DNA of 64,000 nucleotides. Origin: Lotus japonicus. Taxonomy: Eukaryota; Streptophyta; Magnoliopsida; Fabales; Fabaceae. The notes under the pieces were generated by a model. The model worked only from the letters and a program-made list of their open reading frames with translations, did no database searches and was not told the DNA's origin. Position numbers and translations under genes: made by a program. This document shows, piece after piece, positions 44,777-54,604 of the stretch; positions within the stretch are counted from its first letter, which is position 1; each line of letters starts with the position of its first letter. The stretch is taken from NCBI RefSeq assembly GCF_012489685.1, contig NC_080043.1:81608292-81672291 (forward strand), written 5' to 3'.

Positions 44777-47061
44777 ATATTATTGAATTATCACCCACTC
44801 GACCATAGTTCGACCATGATCTGACCATCGAGCATTGGTGCCTCAACCGGTTCAATGACCGGTCCGGTTCTGAAAACACTACTACTTTTATGTCAGTGGC
44901 GTAAAATGGGCAAGTAGTTTAGGATTTTGTTTGAGGAATTTAATTTTTAAAGTAGGGTTTTCAATATGATTGGGATTATTTATCTAGGGATTTTACCCTA
45001 TTTTGGATTATCTTAATAAATTGTTTAGTTATTTGGCTCTAATATATAGATCGTCACTGTAAATATTTGAGACATTTTTCTGCATAATTATGAAACCCCA
45101 GTGTGCATACTTAGAAGCTGTTGACCAATAATCAGAATAGTTAAACACTCCAATCCATACAACAGAGCCAATGCTCAGGTTGCAAATGATTGTTTTTTAT
45201 AGGCAAATGTTAGTTGTTAATAATGTTAGTAAATTAGTCCTCCTCAGGGTTCGAACCCTGGACCCTTTACCCTTTACCCTCCCAAACCCTTATGTCCCCT
45301 AGCTCTTACCACTTGAGCTAACCTTCGGAGACCAGGTTGCAAATGATAACAAATCACAATGCCGTCTCTTCTCCCTCTTATATAAGCTGATTCCCTGGCT
45401 CTAACACTTTAACCACCCAAACATAACTATTCTAACTAACTACTCTCAAGGCCCTGTAAATCTGTTTCAATCATAAGTCCTTTATATGTTCATCATGTAA
45501 TGAAGGTTTGTAAACAAAAGGAGGAAAAATAAGATTATGACAACAATGGGGGCACTTTGACAATGAAAGTTCAGGTCGCAACATAGTATTATTTTCAGTG
45601 GAATGAGGACAAAACAACTTGGCAGAAAATAGACATAAAGAACATCAATTAAATAAAGAGGCATCAATCTAGGAATATTTACCCTCTTAATTTCTGCTGT
45701 GGAAACACGCACCATATGTGGGGGGAGTTCCTCCCTCTCCAAGTCCTAAAAGTTGAAGGATACTTGATTATAAAACAGAAATTGAAAAGTAGAAATATTT
45801 TTAGACGCAAAGGGAAATAATCATACCAGTTCACCAATGAGAACAACATTCTCCCCACGAATTACATAAAGGCCCAATGGGATGTCACAATACAGGTCAC
45901 CAACAATAACCCTCTCACAGGCACCCTCGAGAACGGCATTAGCTGCATATTATTGATAGGAATTTTTAGAACGTCATCCAATAGCTTGTCAAATCTTAAT
46001 ATAATTTGAGGAATTTTTACCAAATTGATCAAAAGAGCGAAGTGTCCCCATGAGCTTTCTCCCATCTCTCAGCAATACAAGAAGTTTCTCTACAACAACA
46101 AAGAGTGTCAGATCATAAAATTTGGTACGAAATACAGAAATCACTTTCACCTCCATTGAGAACCTAGACTAATTTACCACTTGGAACTGGTTTTCATTGA
46201 TTTTGAACAATATATAGACAAAATCCATTTCAGAAAGGCTCGTGTGCTAGATATGCTAAAGTTGATATAACATCAAGACCATTCATTCACATAAATCATA
46301 ATAAGCAAAATCATTTGAATCTTTAGCGCACCATAACATACGATAGTTGATATTTGATAATAGTGCATTTTTAAGCATTTACTTTTGCAGGAACTACTTA
46401 AGTTTTCTAGCATGAAGAGGTACAACAACTTGAGAGGAAATATGTTAAAGGTTAATGGGAAAACAGCCACAACTAGGATCAAAGACTGGAAAACAACTCA
46501 ATGCACACCACAAAGAAAAACAGTGGAGGACACAGATGTATGTGACTATCATCATTTCAGAACCACATTTAAGCTATTTGTCACAGCTCAGTTTCCTAAC
46601 AACATGTTGGGCCGCTTTTATACGAACAGCTAGTAAAAAAAATACACACTACTCATCTACAATAGGTGGAAACCGCGCCCCTTCCCTCCCCCCACAGCAT
46701 GATTATGATTAAAACAATTCAAGCTAAACTAACATGTAAAAGCCCAACCTAGGATTGTTAATGAAAATTGAATCACCAGCTTCTATCAGAAATAGGGAAC
46801 AAGTTGAAACACACAAAATAAATAAAATCCCCTTCCCTGACATCTTAGTCTAGTCCAACCAAGTTCACAACTTTTGGTAGTAAAAATCATTCACACCAGA
46901 AAATCAAAATAACAATTATCCAAAATTTCTGCAACTATAAATTTCAAGTGCATCTCAATATGCAATGAGAGAGAGAGAGAGAGAGGGAAAGGGGTCTCAC
47001 TATCAAGATAACTAGCAAGTGAAGTAGAAAGGTAGATATCCTCAGGGCCTGCCCAAGACAT
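43582..47061 (-). CDS. LSM1: LSM1, Sm-like subunit of the cytoplasmic LSM1-7 complex
   Basis: Five coding exons on the minus strand: 47061-47001, 46089-46021, 45942-45827, 45745-45683 and 43659-43582. All have GT-AG junctions and consistent phases, giving 387 nt and 128 residues, exactly the usual plant LSM1 length. The protein starts MSWAGPEDIYLSTSLASYLD. The Sm fold follows (Sm1: LLVLLRDGRKLMGTLRSFDQ; Sm2: YVIRGENVVLIGEL) and the helical C-terminal tail ends MEFLDLD. LSM1 gives the heptameric LSM1-7 ring its cytoplasmic identity. The ring binds oligoadenylated 3' ends and promotes decapping and 5'-3' decay in P-bodies. Intron 4 is 2,023 bp and filled with at least three mobile elements; intron 1 is 910 bp. 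Confidence 0.95.
44082..44300. mobile_element. Palindromic MITE in LSM1 intron 4
   Basis: The centre is a near-perfect hairpin: TTTCATGCCATTAATATAT (from 44162) is repeated in reverse as ATATATTAATGGCATGAAA (ending 44220). The outer arms also pair (CATTCTATTTGGGCTTAAA with TTTAAATCCAAATAGAATG). The whole can fold on itself over about 200 bases. Exact ends and target duplication are uncertain. Confidence 0.6.
44319..44565. mobile_element. MULE-type MITE, 247 bp, in LSM1 intron 4
   Basis: The ends GGGTTAATCCTCTACTTGG and CCAAGTAGATGATTAACTC are inverted repeats, with pairing continuing for about 100 bases. Both sides carry AAAAGAAAA (44310-44318 and 44566-44574), a 9-bp duplication typical of Mutator-like elements. 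The GGGTTAA...TTGGTCCCTG terminus resembles that of the larger element at 47771, so the two are probably one family. There is no coding capacity. Confidence 0.8.
44741..44777. repeat. (CA)n(TA)n microsatellite
   Basis: A run of seven CA units passes directly into about eleven TA units, within LSM1 intron 4. Confidence 0.9.
45191..45332 (-). mobile_element. tRNA-derived SINE in LSM1 intron 4
   Basis: On the minus strand it has the A-box-like TTAGCTCAAGTGG and a perfect B-box GGTTCGAACCC, then a body and an A-rich tail ending TATAAAAAACA. CAGGTTGCAAATGAT flanks it on both sides (45176-45190 and 45333-45347), a perfect 15-bp target duplication. The head (AGCTCAAGTGGTA.GAGCT) matches the SINE at 13998, so these are two members of one family. 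A tandem CCCTTTA in the body is specific to this copy. Confidence 0.88.
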
Positions 47062-47571
47062 GATGCTTTCTGGGTATCTCAAAAATTCCACACCAATGGC
47101 ATTGCCAGCACCAATTCAACTCCTCAAGATTAATTCCCAATTCCACAATAAAAAATCCCCCTTTTTGAAGAAAAAAAAAACCAAACTTTCTGAAAATTCA
47201 CTGAACCTAGCACACTTTGAGATCGAAATCTCAGAAATTGACCAAAAGGGGTGTCTCTTAGAGACAAATGGAAGTAATTGGTTTTAAAAAATAGCCAAAA
47301 ACCTGAGATCCAATCGCAGCAGAAGAGAGGAAAGTGAGAGTCTTTGAAATCGAATGTGGTGGAAAATGTGGGAAGGAGAAAGAAAGGGGTTTTTTTTTTC
47401 CTTCAATTTTCTAGGGTTATGAGACTAGGATTTGAGATGGTGAAGCAGCATTGATTGGGGTTTGTGTTGTGTGCTCAAATATACTTACTCAATACTCATT
47501 CATAGTTAGGCTTGTGTCAACTATCCATGTTCTTTTCATGCTATAATAATAAAAAATGAAAAATAAAAAAT
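47062..47571. promoter_or_regulatory. LSM1 5' leader and promoter region
   Basis: The leader probably begins within about 400 bases upstream of the ATG. No single TATA box stands out on the minus strand, which would fit a housekeeping gene. Confidence 0.35.
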
Positions 47572-47695
47572 GTTTTTTTTAGAGAAATATTAATCATTAA
47601 TTATTAGTAAATTAGCTCATTCGCCAGGTTTGAACTTTGACTTTTCACCCTGCAAATTAGCTTCATTTTCGTTAGCTTACCAAGTGACCTACCAT
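47572..47695 (-). mobile_element. Worn SINE copy
   Basis: On the minus strand GGTCACTTGGTAAGCTAAC (head), GTTCAAACCTGG (B-box-like) and CTAATTTACTAATAATTAA followed by an A-rich tail mirror the 3' half of the SINE at 45191. No clear target duplication remains, so the boundaries are approximate. Confidence 0.5.
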
Positions 47696-47770
47696 TCCCC
47701 CACAAATAAAGTAGTTTGTGTCGTTCACAAAACAATTGCATTACTCTCCAAACAAATGTATTTTCTGATA

Positions 47771-49646
47771 GGGTTAAGCATCATATTGGTCCCTGTCTTT
47801 GTCTCACCGTCTGATCTAAGTCCCTCGCCGGAAAATTTATTGCATTTGGTCCTCGTCTTTGAAATATTTTTGGGGCGGATCCTCGCCGGAGGGCGGAGCT
47901 CCGGCGAGTGCTTAAATGGCACGCTGACTAGGCTTAATGAGATCATGTGGAATAAAAAAATAATGAAAAAAAATAAAATAAAATACACATCAGAAATCTT
48001 AATTTAACTAACAAAAAGAAAACTAATTAAAAAAACTAACCCTAAATTAATTATTAAAAATAAATTCCCCAAATTCCCTATCAAATTAGGTTCTAATCCC
48101 TTACCAACTTCCCAGTTATCATTATCATCATCAGCATCACATTTTCAGCTTCTTCTTGTTATCATCATCAACATCACCGACGCAATCAACCACCACCACC
48201 GATCCTCGAAGAACCGACCACCACCACCGATCACTGCTTCTAAACTCTCCATCTCCAAGGCAAAGCCCTCAAAAATTTTTTCCCTAAACTCTCGATCTCC
48301 AAGGCAGAGCCCTCAAATATTTTCCCCCAAACTCTCGATCTCCGTCCAAACGCACCATGAGCCTCGTCGACGAGGAGCTCTCCCTCGAACCTGCCCTCAT
48401 CGCTCTCTCGTTCGTCTTCAACGGGAAGATCTGGTGCAGATCGTCTTCCCTCAATCTGGGTCGTTCCCTCAGATCTTCTTCATCACCAAAGGATCTCCTC
48501 TTTCTCTCTTTCTCTCTTTCTCTCTTTCTCTTTTTCATGGTTTGGGGTTTGGGGTGAGGGTGAGGTTGCAAGTGGGTGAAGGTGAGGGTGAGGGTGAGGG
48601 TTGAGGTTGGGTGAGACCGTGGGTGAGGGTGAAGGTGAGGTTGCGGGTTGGGGGTTTGAGGGTGAGGGTGAGGCTGCGGGTTGGGGGTTTGAGGGTGAGG
48701 GTGAGGTTGCAAGTGGGTGAAGGTGAGGGTGAGGGTGAGGGTTGAGGTTGGGTGAGGCCGTGGGTGAGGGTGAAGGTGAGGCTGCGGGTTGGGGGTTTGA
48801 GGGTGAGGGTGAGGCCGTGATGTTGCAGGTTGCATGTGGGTGAGGGTGAAGGTGAGGGTGAGGGTGAGGTTGGGTGAGGGTTGGGGAGCGTGGGAGGAAG
48901 GAGGGGGTTGGGGTTGATGTTGCTGGGGTTGGGGTTGATGTTGCTGGGGTTTGAGGTTGGTGTTCTGGGTTTGTGTTGTTGTGTACTGGGTTGCAGAGTT
49001 TTGAGATTGGGAGGTTGAGTTTGTTGGTTCTGGGTTTTGTGTTGTTGTGTACTGGGTTGCAGAGTTTGTGTTTCTGGGTATGAAATCACGATGATTGAGA
49101 GGTTGAGTTTCTGTTTCTGAGTTTTGAGATTGGGAGATTGAGTTTGTGTTTGAATCCTCATGCTGAAATGATGATGATGATTAAAAGGAGAGGGAAATGA
49201 TAATGGAAAAGAAAAAAAAATGGAAGAAATTTTATCAAATTTGTCAAAGATTGTTCATATCTAGTTTGGTTTTGGGGTGTTTTGATGATGATGATGATTC
49301 TGGAGTGTTTTTTTTTTGAATTAATTTGGGGGAATTGAAGTTAATTTTGGGGAAAATTAGTTTTGTTAATTCATTTAGGTTTAGATTTGTTAATATATTT
49401 AATTTTAGTTAATATGATTAATGATCTGACATGTAATTTTTTAAAAATTTTAATTTTTTTTTAAATCCACATAAGCATAACTAACACAGTCAGCGATCCA
49501 AATCATCACTCGTCGGAGCTCCGCCCTCCGGCGAGGATCCGCCCCAAAAATATTTCAAAGACGAGGACCAAATGCAATAAATTTTCCGGCGAGGGACTTA
49601 GATCAGACGGTGAGACAAAGATAGGGACCAATATGATGCTTAACCC
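47771..49646. mobile_element. Mutator-like element (MULE), 1,876 bp
   Basis: The 140-bp terminal inverted repeats (47771-47910 and 49507-49646) start GGGTTAAGCATCATATTGG and differ at very few positions. Weaker pairing continues inward. TTTCTGATA is present on both sides (47762-47770 and 49647-49655), the 9-bp duplication of Mutator transposons. The interior has no transposase. It holds a GC-rich stretch (about 48340-48480) that starts like a coding region (ATGAGCCTCGTCGACG), a CT-rich tract and a G-rich minisatellite. This layout is that of a non-autonomous or Pack-MULE-like element, but I cannot identify a captured gene. Confidence 0.9.
48550..48900. repeat. G-rich minisatellite inside the MULE
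   Basis: Units of GGTGAG/GGTGAGGGT are repeated for about 350 bases. A higher-order period of about 141 bp is visible (GAGGTTGCAAGTGGG recurs at about 48562 and 48703). Several places have four runs of three or more G separated by short loops, for example 48678-48701. The ORFs in this stretch are repeat translations, not genes. Confidence 0.85.
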
Positions 49647-49655
49647 TTTCTGATA

Positions 49656-52600
49656 TTTGAACTTGTGTTCTCATTTTTATAAACTTATGTTATCATCATT
49701 ACAAGAGTTTAGCACTAGGTCAACACCTTGTTGGTCATGGTATAAGAATATATATTATGAAAAATATTATTCTTTTGTCGCTAATAATAAGACCCATTAT
49801 AAAGATACTTGGTATTTGACGTTCCTTGATGTAAGAATATAAAATTTTAGAAAAAAATATTATCTTTTTTCATATATACCCTTTGTATGTTTCGTTACTA
49901 CTTAGAGGACAAAAGAAAAAATGTAAAACTAACAAAGAAGATGAATCACATTAGAAGGATCTTCCAGACACGAAGGGGAATATCCCAACCAACATGTTTG
50001 TTTAACCAAAGCATTTGTCAATGCAGTATCCTCTTATGAATGTGGGAGATAGACACAGTCCAAACTCAACTCATAACCTTCATATCCTTAGATATTAGGT
50101 CTTGTAACCAATACGTTTGGACATTTCTATTATGCAGAAGGATTTACATGACTTTCAAACAATCAGCGTAACACACGTTTTTGAATCTCAAATCTAAAAC
50201 ATAATGAAGGCATGCGTAAATTGCAAAGATTTATATATGAAAAGCATCCCTCTCTCCAAAATAACTCAAAAGGCAGATAACCATCGTTCAACATGGTCAC
50301 AGAGAACACCCTTCCCACCCATCTTGTTTAAGTCAGGGAACCAACTACCATGAGTTGAAATAGACACCCTCAATATTTTTGTATCACTACAACTCAACTA
50401 CCATGAGTGCAATGAAGAAGTGGAGAGTGTGCTGGAAACACAGTCAAATCAAGATGGAGTGATGAGGACGAAAATGGAAGCATCAATTGTTTGATCATGA
50501 GTATCTGATGAGTGAAGTCTCTCTAAGCCGTGATGGTGGTTCATGACTGAATGATGTGGTTGATGTCTCTCGAATCACAACAAAAAGCTTCAGGTTCCAA
50601 CGTGAACGGCGGGTGCCTACGGAAAACATTCTGACACTCAAGTCAATACAAGTATTGGGAGTGAATGCCAGAGCCTCAGTAAGAACTCTAGTGAAAATGC
50701 TAAGAATGAATAACATGTTACGTAAATGACCGATAAAAATATGTATTTATAGGTCGAAGCTTGTGTTAGTTATCTCTGAATGTGTGAGGGAAACCCTTTA
50801 AGTTGGACTTATGAGCGGACAAATGTCATTTGATTGTCCTGCCTTAGTTAATTGTGTCTCAGTCTTCAGGTGACCGGGCATACACTTTTAGGCAGGACAT
50901 TTTTTTTCCACAATCATTCAGTCCAGCATTATGATGAATGCCTAGAAGCATGAATTTTGGTCGACTAAGATGTCATTAAGTCAGGTGACTCAAAAGCCAA
51001 TCGAAGCACCAATTGAAATGACCAAATTTCCCATCAAGCAAGAACCCTAATATTCATTTAAAAGAAAAAAAAAACCTAATATATAACCAGAAAAACTAAA
51101 GAAAATAAAATAAAATAATTTAAAAATGAGATCACCAACTCCATTTTTTTATAGTATTCATATTGAGAATTATTATATTTTATTCTGAGGTAGCGTTTGG
51201 TGACAGAACATGACAAAATAAAACGAGACGTGACAAAATAAGAAGGGTCAGACAATAATGTTCTGTACGTCGTGTTTGATAACTCAAAGTCTTTTTTTTG
51301 AACTTAATAACTCAAAGTCATTCGAACAAAATCATAATTTTAATTACATATATAACCCATAATTATTTCCTTATAATATTACTTTGGGGCTTTTTTTCAC
51401 ATAAAGGATAAATGGGCTGCAACAACCATAACCATTTCTAGAATTATCAGCCCACATGATGCGCTTAGCTTGGTTTCAACGAATTTTCAATTTTCAACCC
51501 ATGTTGCTCGTGCTCCGTTTTCTGCCACACACATTTTTACTTTCTCTTTCTTGTTTAGTGAATTGGAAACAAGTTTACTGCATTGCAAATTGTTTTTTTC
51601 CCTTAATGATTTTCTTTCTTCGCACACAAAAGAAATTAGAGCTACGGTAAATTGCTTGGTGCTGCAAGAAAATGTGGTGAAAATCATGAAAACAGAGGTG
51701 AAAATCCTTGAATACAAGCACCCATCAAAGTTGAACAGGTTTTGACACATTTTTCTGGCCATGCAGGATATGCTTCAGAATGGAGGTGTTTCAATGAACA
51801 AGATGTTATGACTTCTTCTGCAAGGGTGATAATGGAATAGCTTCTATTCATGCCTCTTATGAGTAAGTTTTTGTGGATTTTCACATGATTAAAAACCCTA
51901 ATCTCAATTAGTTTTGCTGAAGATTAAGCTTCAGGAACATTCAACTGCACATGCATTTTTGTTTTCATATTTTAGGTGTTGATGTGTTTACATGCTTAGG
52001 TAGCTAGCAATCATTATATTAGTGGTTGAATTTCTTCTTAATCAAATCATATTACTTTGCAAGATTTGCTTGATTGTTGAATATGCTACTCCTAGCTAGA
52101 AAATGAGCCAACATAAAAGTTGGTATAATTGCAATCTTTTGTTTTCTTTTTTCACTGAAAAATCTGGTTCTGAAAAGGTAATAAACAAAAGAAGTAGTAT
52201 TATTCATTCTCAAATTGTTACAAGGAGAGCAGCTAACAAAGTGGAGTAAAAAAAAGGACAAGTAGTGAGTACATTGAAAATCTATACCCTTGTCAATACA
52301 AATCAGAATTACATTGATATGATTTTCAATAACATGAGTTACTCCGCATTCGCAGACACAACACATGAAAAAATAACGGGAAGCACCGTTACAAAACAGA
52401 GACACTACCCTTCAGTCTGCACCATTCATTTCTTGGTACAGATATCACAAACAAACTTCATTTAGAAAAATGTAAGCTCCACTTCATACCCTCTATCATT
52501 ATGTACCTATATATCAACTTGCTTGAATCTGAAGCCAAAAAGAAACTGTCAGTTTGCAAATTTAATGTTATGAAATTGAAATCTTAATTAATGGAGATAA

Positions 52601-52697
52601 AAAAATTTACAATTAGGAGTGCCTGCTATATTCACAATCTTGAGTAATTTACCTGAACATGTTCTAATTAACAGAGCTAGTAAAAATAGAGGCTGCT
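49656..52697. other. Intergenic, no gene supported
   Basis: Short ORFs here (for example 50495-50716 and 51456-51745) have no conserved motifs. There is no complete repeat that I could delimit. The right end should include the 3' UTR of the LAZY/DRO1 gene. Confidence 0.45.
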
Positions 52698-54604
52698 TTA
52701 TATCTCTAGGACAATATCTGCATGGACAAAAAGGATTTCATTAGCCAGTGTCACTTATGTCTGTCATTTTGCTAATTAAGATGTGACATATAAATGTGTC
52801 TAAATGAGCTTACATTCAGAGTCGGTCTTGACCCATTTACAGCCTTCATCTTTTCTCTCTTCTGGTTCATCCTCATTCCTATTCCTTATCAACTTCTTGT
52901 CCTCCAGGCACTTCTTCATCGATGATGCCCGAGAAGAATTTTGGGTGTAAATTCTCTTGTGAAGCATTGTCCTTAAAAGCTGTATATTTTACACAGCAGA
53001 GTTAAAACGTGAAACCAAAGCATCTAATTAGCCATATATATGCACAATAGAAAGGAATGGGTAGGTACCTTCTCCATTCTTGATTCTTGAAGGGTATCTC
53101 TAAGGCTAGGTGTTGGAGCAAACCCACTTCTACAAACAAACATCTTCTTCAACAGGAAAGAAATAGATTTCTTCCCAATTGACTTCTTGCTCTTCTCTGC
53201 ACAAACATCTTTGCATCTATCAAGTATGACACTGAGTGTCTTCTCAATGTCTTCTTCTTTATCATCTGATTCGCTGCAAAGCGCGTTGCTGATTCTCCTA
53301 TCAACCTCCAAGCTTGATGGGCAATTAAGAAATCTGTCAAGAGGAAGCTCAGAGATTTCTTTTTCCACATTGGGTTTTCGTCTCAGGAGCCTTGTTAACT
53401 CCTTTTGTAGTTTCCCGATTTCTTCAGGCGTGAAGTCTGCTATTTCCTCTGATGAAGATGGATCCTGATCTTGTGTGTTTTGGTCATCTAAGTTTTGTTT
53501 GATCTCATCCTTCTTTCCAAATGTTCCGATTGATAAAAATCCATGAGGCCAGTCACTGAACTCTTCTCGAGGCTCTTGTTTTGCTTGACCTGTGCACATA
53601 TGACACAACCAAAGGATAAACATGCTAAGATTTCCAAGGAAAGGGCTAATCTTGTTCAATTGAAACAATTCAGAAATAATCTGAGCTTATAGCATGTTCG
53701 AAAGTCCTTCTACAATTGATTCAAAAATTTGAATTAATTACGAGGAAAAGCTTCTCTAAGTAGCTTCTAGGTGTCATAATTGATTCTGGGGAAAAATGAG
53801 TTGATCCAAACATGTTATTAGTCAATCTCAGATAAAGTTCCTATAAGATTTACTGTGTGTTTTTGGTGCCCAGGCTATGTACAAGTTACAACTACCAGGA
53901 TGCATTTGATACAAGCAAGTTATTCTCCAATCTTAAATATATACATAACTGTTTACTAGTCACATAAATACCAAAGATGCATTTGATATAAACAAGTTTA
54001 TATTTCATTCTGTCTTTTGTTTAATTAGAACAAATGGTATAAAAATAATCAAAAGAGAGAAAGATATAGGTAAAATACAATTACATGTAAAAATAAGTCT
54101 TCTCCCTATTTCTATCTCTTTCTATTCCTGTCAACCTTCCTTGAGAGATAAGTAAGTGTGTTTTTGTGTGTATCAGACAAAGAGTACTCCAATGTCTTAT
54201 TGGTGCCAGTAACATCATGCATTAACTCATAGTATGTTTGGAAATTCTTCTATAATTAATTTTAAAGGCAAAATCAATTATGAGGAAAAGCTTCGGTGAG
54301 TAATTTCTCTAGATCAGAATTGATTTTGATAAAAAAGAGTTGATCAAAACATGCTATAAGTGAACAGGTACATAGAAGACTTAAGGCTTACATGCAGGTG
54401 GGGCTGCATTTGTGTTTGATTTTCTGTTCTCTTGCTTTCCACCAAGTTTATTTTGCATCCAGCTGAGAAACTGCAAGAGACAAAACCATCCCAATCATAT
54501 TGCAGTAACACTTCTATAATACTGACATAGATTAAGATAACAATCTTCCACACCCACAAATACACAACACAGGTAGCAGAGTAGCTATGAAGACTTACCT
54601 TCAT
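52698..54604 (-). CDS. DRO1: LAZY/DRO1 (IGT family) gravitropism protein
   Basis: Coding exons on the minus strand: 54604-54599 (six bases, ATGAAG), 54470-54392, 53589-53069, 52979-52814 and 52717-52698 (twenty bases). All junctions are GT-AG and in phase, giving 792 nt and 263 residues. All five family blocks are present: [18 protein letters not shown], the IGT motif [56 protein letters not shown] continuing to [27 protein letters not shown] at the C-terminus. LAZY/DRO1 proteins act in gravity-sensing cells: they recruit RLD proteins through the C-terminal motif and redirect auxin flow, setting root or shoot angle. The short length and gene order favour the DRO1/LAZY4 branch. The final acceptor of exon 4 was chosen (CAG before CTTTTAAGG) because it restores block IV. 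Confidence 0.93.
53690..53817. repeat. MITE-like repeat A in DRO1 intron 2
   Basis: It begins TAGCATGTTCGAAAGTCC and ends GTTGATCCAAACATGTTA, so the ends are imperfect inverted repeats (AGCATGTTTGG type). It is homologous to the copy at 54230 and to a fragment near 8308 in the kinase intron. There is no coding capacity. Confidence 0.6.
54230..54358. repeat. MITE-like repeat B in DRO1 intron 2
   Basis: It begins TAGTATGTTTGGAAATTC and ends GTTGATCAAAACATGCTATA. It is a second copy of repeat A in the same orientation and the same intron, about 540 bp apart, with conserved internal GAGGAAAAGCTTC and AGAATTGATT. Confidence 0.6.

Noticed and set aside
48100..48250. CRISPR-like or regularly spaced repeat (CACCACCACCGATC)
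   Set aside because: Just a few short simple repeats inside a plant transposon; no array structure and not a prokaryotic sequence.
48284..49161. Pro/His/Thr/Leu-rich minus-strand ORFs within the MULE
   Set aside because: They are translations of the GGTGAG minisatellite and lack conserved coding signals.
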